From Polluticoccus soli (GTDB lineage Bacteria > Bacteroidota > Bacteroidia > Chitinophagales > Chitinophagaceae), in the NCBI RefSeq assembly GCF_029269745.1, contig NZ_JARJHT010000001.1, positions 1,364,001 to 1,428,000 on the forward strand: a DNA stretch of 64,000 nucleotides, given 5' to 3'. This document shows positions 59,945 to 64,000 of this stretch, piece after piece; the stretch's first letter is position 1; each line of letters begins with the position of its first letter. The notes under the pieces are model-generated. The model made no database searches. It was not told the DNA's origin and saw nothing but the letters and a program-made list of their open reading frames with translations. Both the position numbers and the translations under genes were made by a program.

Positions 59945-60508
59945 TTATTGTATACCGTAGCTTTCCAGTAACGCTTTATACTGCGGGCTTGTACGCCTGC
60001 GCAGGCTTTCATTGTGAACAAGGTCCTGAATTTTCAGGATGCCTTCAAGGATGCCTTCCGGGCGGGGAGGGCAGCCAGAAACATATACATCTACAGGAAT
60101 AACCTGGTCGATTCCCTGCAGTACAGAATAAGAATCGAATATACCGCCGCTAGAAGCACAAGCGCCAATGGCTACTACCCAGCGCGGTTCTGCCATCTGC
60201 AGATACACCTGGCGCAGGATCGGTGCCATCTTCTTAGCGATGGTACCAGCCACCAGCAGAATATCGCATTGGCGTGGCGTAAAACCCATACGTTCTGATC
60301 CGAAACGGGCCAGATCGTAGTTGGCACCCATGGTGGCCATGAACTCAATACCACAGCAAGAGGTTGCAAATGGCAGAGGCCACAGAGAATTAGCACGGGC
60401 CAAGCCTATCACTTTATCAAAGGATGTAGCAAAAAAACCTTCTCCCTGATAGCCTTCAGGCATCTGGGAGATCTTTACGTTTGTATTAAACTGAACCGGA
60501 CGAGACAT
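59945..60508 (-). CDS. nuoB: NADH-quinone oxidoreductase subunit B
   Basis: The 187-residue subunit carries the terminal cluster N2 next to the quinone. Ligands are the tandem Cys in ATSCCGIEFMA, the Cys in GACASSGGIFDSY and that of VSGCPPRPEGIL. Length is normal. It is 71 bases after nuoA. Confidence 0.98.
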   Translation of the reverse strand: MSRPVQFNTNVKISQMPEGYQGEGFFATSFDKVIGLARANSLWPLPFATSCCGIEFMATMGANYDLARFGSERMGFTPRQCDILLVAGTIAKKMAPILRQVYLQMAEPRWVVAIGACASSGGIFDSYSVLQGIDQVIPVDVYVSGCPPRPEGILEGILKIQDLVHNESLRRRTSPQYKALLESYGIQ

Positions 60509-60579
60509 AATAACACCCTCCTAACTTCTTTTGAAGTTTTTAGTCTTTAGGTTAGAAATTAATAATCCACTCATCATCA

Positions 60580-60972
60580 TTAGTCTTCCCATTTCAAAGC
60601 GCCTTTCTTGACGATGTATATAAAACCACAAAGAAAGAATGCCACGAACATGACAACAGCGAGGAAACCTTCCGTGCCAAGTTCTTTGAAGTTTACAGCA
60701 TATGGATAAAAGAAAATAACCTCAACGTCAAACAAAACGAACAGGATAGCCACTAGGAAGTATTTAATGGCCATTGGCTGACGCGCATTACCTACCGATG
60801 GGATACCGCTTTCGAAGTTTACGAGTTTGTCCTTGGTCCTTCTTTTTGGTCCAAGTAAGTGGGTTACCCCCATCATTACAATAACAAATCCTATCGCAAC
60901 CACTAATTGAAGGGCTACAGGGAAATAATTGAAAGGCGTGTTCTGGTCAGCCGCCAGGAGTATAAAGTTCAT
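60580..60972 (-). CDS. nuoA: NADH-quinone oxidoreductase subunit A
   Basis: The 130-residue three-helix membrane subunit starts the nuo locus. NFESGIPSVGNARQPMAIKYF and the acidic second helix FVLFDVEVIFFYPYAV are the family markers. A promoter lies 37 bases upstream (61010-61039). Confidence 0.97.
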   Translation of the reverse strand: MNFILLAADQNTPFNYFPVALQLVVAIGFVIVMMGVTHLLGPKRRTKDKLVNFESGIPSVGNARQPMAIKYFLVAILFVLFDVEVIFFYPYAVNFKELGTEGFLAVVMFVAFFLCGFIYIVKKGALKWED

Positions 60973-61009
60973 AAATAGTGTTACTATACCCTCTGTTAAA
61001 ATTTGGACA

Positions 61010-61039
61010 CAAAGGTAAAGGTATGGGGTGAATTTACAA
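61010..61039 (-). promoter_or_regulatory. Promoter of the nuo operon
   Basis: On the minus strand TTG (61037-61039), 19 bases, TACCTTTG (61010-61017) match the Bacteroidota consensus exactly. The -7 box ends 37 bases before the nuoA start. All 14 nuo genes plus the NTF2-like gene lie downstream on the same strand without an obvious internal terminator. Confidence 0.8.
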
Positions 61040-61136
61040 GTGTCGGAGATAGCACTACAGAGGTATTTTTCCCGGAAAGGGATAGATATATCCCCGTATT
61101 CTGAAAATATTGTACTTTAGGCATAATTAATATAAT

Positions 61137-62138
61137 ATGAAGCGCATATATACCCTATTGCTGCTTTTGTCATGTACTAGTTTGTATGGACAAGGTTATA
61201 ACGGATTGGTGGCCCGGTGGCCGTTCAACGGCAATGCCAATGATGTAAGCGGCCATGCACTTCATGGAACTGTGTTCGGGGCAGTCTCGGACACCGGTTA
61301 CAATGGGCAGCCGAATAATGCCTATAAATTCGATGGCGTTGATGATTACATCTTAGTCAACGCTGACAGCTCACTAAACATATCCGAATTTTCTATTTGT
61401 GCCTTAGTTCAGCCGATGGGATTTTACGCTGGGCCTTGTCAGGCTAACACGGTTTTATATCGAAACTACCAGACGGCCAACGACCATTATGGGCTACAAT
61501 ATTATGACAATGCCTACGATGACAATTGCAATGTATTCACACCCACACATGAGGTGTTTGCGGTAAATTCTTCAGGCACCATGCCGTTGCCGACAACGAT
61601 ATGGAACGATACTCAATATATAAATGAGGATCAATGGTATTGCGTTGTTGGTACCTTTTCAAAGGATACCTTGTGTTTATATGTGGATGGTGTTCTAAGA
61701 AAGAAACTGCCTTGGGCGAACGAGCCAATAAGCTCGAATAATGGTTTGAGCATTGGTGCCAAATTTCATGGCGGATTAGGATATTTTATGAATGGGCGGA
61801 TCGATGAACTTAGATTGTACGACAGAGCACTTACAATTAATGAAGTAAATGAGATCAAGTTATTTTGCGATTCGGCAAAGGCACCCGTAAAAGTTGCTGA
61901 TTGGCACTCGGATCCGAAAATACTAATGTACCCTAATCCGGTAACGGATATACTAAACATTCAAATTCCGTCGGGCCAAGCTAATATTGAAATCCTTGAT
62001 ATTCATGGAAAAAAGACAATGTCTGAAACACATGTTTCAAGCGGCAAGCTAGACCTACGTGATTTGCCAACTGGCCTTTATTTTATCAAACTGACACTTG
62101 AGGACCACGTTGTTCTACACAAGTTCCATAAACTATAG
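61137..62138 (+). CDS. Secreted LamG-domain protein with T9SS sorting domain
   Basis: The 333-residue protein has a signal peptide (MKRIYTLLLLLSCTSLYGQ) and a concanavalin A-like LamG domain at about residues 22-240 (GLVARWPFNGNANDVSGH, YKFDGVDDYILV, FMNGRIDELRLYDRALT), a typical sugar- or protein-binding jellyroll. A type A C-terminal sorting domain follows (ILMYPNPVTDILNIQIPSG ... DLPTGLYFIKLTL). It should be exported by the type IX system to the surface. Base composition is more AT-rich than the nuo genes to its left. Confidence 0.9.
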   Translation: MKRIYTLLLLLSCTSLYGQGYNGLVARWPFNGNANDVSGHALHGTVFGAVSDTGYNGQPNNAYKFDGVDDYILVNADSSLNISEFSICALVQPMGFYAGPCQANTVLYRNYQTANDHYGLQYYDNAYDDNCNVFTPTHEVFAVNSSGTMPLPTTIWNDTQYINEDQWYCVVGTFSKDTLCLYVDGVLRKKLPWANEPISSNNGLSIGAKFHGGLGYFMNGRIDELRLYDRALTINEVNEIKLFCDSAKAPVKVADWHSDPKILMYPNPVTDILNIQIPSGQANIEILDIHGKKTMSETHVSSGKLDLRDLPTGLYFIKLTLEDHVVLHKFHKL

Positions 62139-62237
62139 CCGGGATGCTCTCTAGGCATAGAACAGAGATATTTCAATTTGCCGAGTATCAGGAATAATTT
62201 CTGCATCTTTGCGGGTATAGGTTATAAAATACCTGCT

Positions 62238-62942
62238 ATGTTTAGACTGTTAGGCTCCCTTATATATAAAGTTTTTAGAGTTGAAGTCCGCTATCGCGGT
62301 GATTGGAAAAAGGACAATCGGTGGCTGCTGAATTATAATTTCAATACCATTATCGATGTCGGTGCAAACGAAGGCCAGTTTGCAATGAAAATGAGAAAGT
62401 TTTTCCCGGCTGCAACAATAATCTCCTTCGAGCCAATACCTGAGGTTTTTGATAAGTTAAATGCAAATTTTGCAGGCGATAGCAGGTTTCTCTCCTACTG
62501 TTACGGATTGGGTGAGGAGGAGCAGGAGGCAAGTTTTTTTTTAAATGAGTATAGCCCGTCTTCGTCTCTTTTAAAAATGGCCGATCATACAAAGCATTTT
62601 GACGCTGCTGTAAAAGACAAGGAGATAAAAGTGAAGATCGCCCGGCTGGACGACATATTAAAGAAAACCGAGTTAAAGGCGCCGATTTTAGTGAAACTGG
62701 ACGTTCAAGGTTACGAGGACAAAGTAATAGGCGGTGGGAATAACACTATCAAGTGTGCAGACGTTGTGATCTCCGAGGTGTCCTTCGCCAGCCTTTACCA
62801 GGATCAAAAGTTGTTTGACGATATTTATACGGCATTATCACGCCTCGGGTTTAAGTACAAAGGCAATTTTGACCAATTGCGTTCACCTGTAGACAATTCA
62901 GTACTTCAGGCTGATGCCATTTTTATTAAAGAAAAGAATTAA
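62238..62942 (+). CDS. FkbM family methyltransferase
   Basis: The 234-residue SAM-dependent methyltransferase has motif I TIIDVGANEGQFAMKM, the acidic ISFEPIPEVFDKLN motif and LVKLDVQGYEDKVIGG, all typical of FkbM proteins that O-methylate sugars of surface glycans. The frame is open from 62178 at a TTG, but ATG at 62238 is better. A run of nine Ts (62534-62542) lies within the coding region, and slippage there would shift the frame after about residue 100. Its stop overlaps the ATG of the next gene by one base. Confidence 0.88.
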   Translation: MFRLLGSLIYKVFRVEVRYRGDWKKDNRWLLNYNFNTIIDVGANEGQFAMKMRKFFPAATIISFEPIPEVFDKLNANFAGDSRFLSYCYGLGEEEQEASFFLNEYSPSSSLLKMADHTKHFDAAVKDKEIKVKIARLDDILKKTELKAPILVKLDVQGYEDKVIGGGNNTIKCADVVISEVSFASLYQDQKLFDDIYTALSRLGFKYKGNFDQLRSPVDNSVLQADAIFIKEKN

Positions 62943-63703
62943 TGCTGCCAAGGATCTCTGTAATCATCCCTGTATTTAATGGTGAGCACACAATTGAAGC
63001 GGCAGTACTAAGTGTTGCAACTCAAACGTATGACAATATTGAGCTGTTGGTGATGGACGGTGGTTCAAAAGACGGTACTGTTTTAATGCTTGAGCGTCTT
63101 TCGAAGATTTATCGGCTGCAATACATGTCTGAAAAGGATAAAGGGGTATACGACGCAATGAATAAAGGTATTGCCAGGGCAACAGGTGAATGGATTTTCT
63201 TTTTGGGGGCGGATGACGTGTTATACGACAAGGATGTTTTCAAAGATATTTTTTTGGGGGGGGGATTGGATGTCAAAAACCTTGACATAATATATGGAGA
63301 CGTATTGCTGAAAGAGCAAAACAAAATTTACGGGGGGGCATTCAACAAATGGCGTATCCTTTCTAAAAATATCTCGCATCAGGCTATTTTTTACAACAGA
63401 GCTTTATTTGATAAAAACGGCCATTATGATTTGAAATATTCCATTTTAGCTGACTACGTCTTTAATTTAAAATTGTTTGCGGACAAAAGCTTCCGGGCTC
63501 AGCACATCAGTAAAATCGTGACTGTGTTTGCGGAAGAAGGATTATCCAGCACGAAAAGAGATATGGCTTTCAAAAAGGATAGGAATAGCCTTATCTGGAG
63601 CCAATATTCGCTCTTACATTATTTATATGGCGCGATCATTGTACCGTTTGTCGATTTGATACAAAAGAAAGTACTGGCTGGTGTTCGAAAAAAGATGTCT
63701 TAA
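62942..63703 (+). CDS. Glycosyltransferase family 2, containing long homopolymer tracts
   Basis: The 253-residue GT-A enzyme has ISVIIPVFNGEHTIEAAVLS at the start, the DGGSKDGTV nucleotide-binding motif and FFLGADDVLYDKDV with the metal-binding acidic pair, resembling WcaA-type glycan transferases. T7G9 (63249-63264) and G7 (63332-63338) lie inside the frame, which is intact here. It is coupled to the FkbM gene, so both belong to a surface-polysaccharide operon. Its stop overlaps the convergent GDP-fucose synthase stop (TTAA, 63700-63703). Confidence 0.9.
   Translation: MLPRISVIIPVFNGEHTIEAAVLSVATQTYDNIELLVMDGGSKDGTVLMLERLSKIYRLQYMSEKDKGVYDAMNKGIARATGEWIFFLGADDVLYDKDVFKDIFLGGGLDVKNLDIIYGDVLLKEQNKIYGGAFNKWRILSKNISHQAIFYNRALFDKNGHYDLKYSILADYVFNLKLFADKSFRAQHISKIVTVFAEEGLSSTKRDMAFKKDRNSLIWSQYSLLHYLYGAIIVPFVDLIQKKVLAGVRKKMS
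63249..63338 (+). repeat. Homopolymer tracts in the GT2 gene (T7G9 and G7)
   Basis: Nine consecutive Gs directly after seven Ts (63249-63264) and a second run of seven Gs (63332-63338) lie in a coding region that is otherwise AT-rich. These are typical sizes for slipped-strand phase variation, though both tracts are in frame in this copy. Confidence 0.7.
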
Positions 63704-64000
63704 GATCTTACATCTTCCGACCTAAAAAAATCGTAGGTCAATTTTAAGCCTTCAGCCAACGACTTTTGATGTCTCCATCCCAATGCCTTTATTCTTGAAC
63801 TGTCCATTAACTTGCGCGGTGTACCATCCGGCTTGGTTGCGTCCATTTTAATATCCCCCTCAAATCCGACCACTTCCTTTACAAGGCTAGCCAGTTCCAT
63901 AATGCTTACTTCTTCACCGGTGCCGATGTTGATAAACTGTTTTTGGTCATAGTTGAGCATTAGGAAAACGCAGCCGTCGGCTAAGTCGTCAACGTACATA
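63700..64000 (-). CDS. fcl: GDP-L-fucose synthase, C-terminal part (runs off right edge)
   Basis: The last 100 residues of an NADP-dependent epimerase/reductase that makes GDP-L-fucose from GDP-4-keto-6-deoxy-mannose are visible. MYVDDLADGCVFLMLNY, INIGTGEEVSIMELASLV and KPDGTPRKLMDSSRIKALGW match the Fcl/WcaG group well. The rest, including the Rossmann N-terminus and the YxxxK site, lies beyond the window. It implies L-fucose or a derived sugar in the surface glycan. The neighbouring gmd gene is not in the window. Confidence 0.9.
   Translation of the reverse strand, partial: MYVDDLADGCVFLMLNYDQKQFINIGTGEEVSIMELASLVKEVVGFEGDIKMDATKPDGTPRKLMDSSRIKALGWRHQKSLAEGLKLTYDFFRSEDVRS

Noticed and set aside
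61137-64000. The right end as a mobile genomic island
   Set aside because: The composition is more AT-rich and the genes are surface-glycan types that are often exchanged, but no integrase, transposase, tRNA or direct repeat border is visible.

Overview
The window is a gene-dense stretch of a member of the Bacteroidota, most likely the Chitinophagaceae or a close relative. The evidence is combined: two secreted proteins with type IX secretion (T9SS) C-terminal sorting domains, a TonB-dependent receptor of the carboxypeptidase-regulatory/beta-barrel type, an OmpA protein with thrombospondin type 3 repeats, DUF4290, DUF4199, DUF349 and DUF4197 proteins, a MurA with the Asp form of the active site, a 14-gene nuo locus with a short NuoG, and promoters of the Bacteroidota type (TTG, about 19-20 bases, TAnnTTTG). 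About 65 genes are visible. No tRNA, rRNA, CRISPR array, insertion sequence or prophage was recognised.

Layout, left to right. 1-3743 (minus): ubiX, mazG and the N-terminal 800 residues of a very large membrane sensor that runs off the left edge. 3825-5640: thioredoxin-like protein, nth, msrB. 5764-8431: GT39-type transferase and GH3 lipoprotein. 8489-13295: a BatA-like membrane protein, a dihydroorotase homologue that has lost its catalytic residues, DUF4199 and a GT2 transferase in one tight run. 13389-18374: TonB-dependent receptor, DUF4197, DUF349 protein with terminator. 18407-21605: a single-chain UvrD-like helicase/nuclease. 21619-22953 (minus): a GbsR/MarR regulator with two related small membrane proteins. 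23057-25357 (minus): OmpA/TSP3 protein. 25588-28517 (minus): rplM-rpsI-rpsB-tsf translation operon. 28679-31568: pentapeptide protein, methyltransferase, T9SS beta-propeller protein. 31569-32189 is the only long gene-free gap. 32190-37043: ketoacid CoA transferase (scoAB) with an ArsC-like protein, an unknown secreted protein, a ChlI-like ATPase and ArfB. 37044-39243 (minus): DUF4290 protein and murA. 39303-43705: dgt, queA, nadC and a lipid kinase. 43702-45219 (minus): acyltransferase and carbonic anhydrase. 45304-47484: FAH-family hydrolase and 3-hydroxyacyl-CoA dehydrogenase. 47481-61039 (minus): nuoA to nuoN, complex I, with a secreted NTF2-like protein between nuoE and nuoF. 61137-64000: LamG/T9SS protein, then the beginning of a surface-glycan locus (FkbM methyltransferase, GT2, GDP-L-fucose synthase).

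The window is mostly housekeeping: cell-wall, NAD and queuosine synthesis, translation, respiration and acyl-CoA metabolism, interspersed with surface proteins. The observations most worth following are: the Cys-to-Asp change in MurA (predicted fosfomycin resistance); the catalytically degenerate dihydroorotase in a conserved-looking membrane/glycosyl operon; long G and T runs inside the FkbM and GT2 genes that could make surface glycan phase-variable; the periplasmic NTF2-like protein inside the complex I operon; RG/G-rich tails on ribosomal protein S2 and on the DUF4290 protein; and the uncharacterised regulator plus paired membrane-protein module at 21.6-22.9 kb. No clear new defence or mobile system was found. 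Many starts were moved inward from the longest open frame on the basis of signal peptides, family N-termini or promoter position; this is noted entry by entry.
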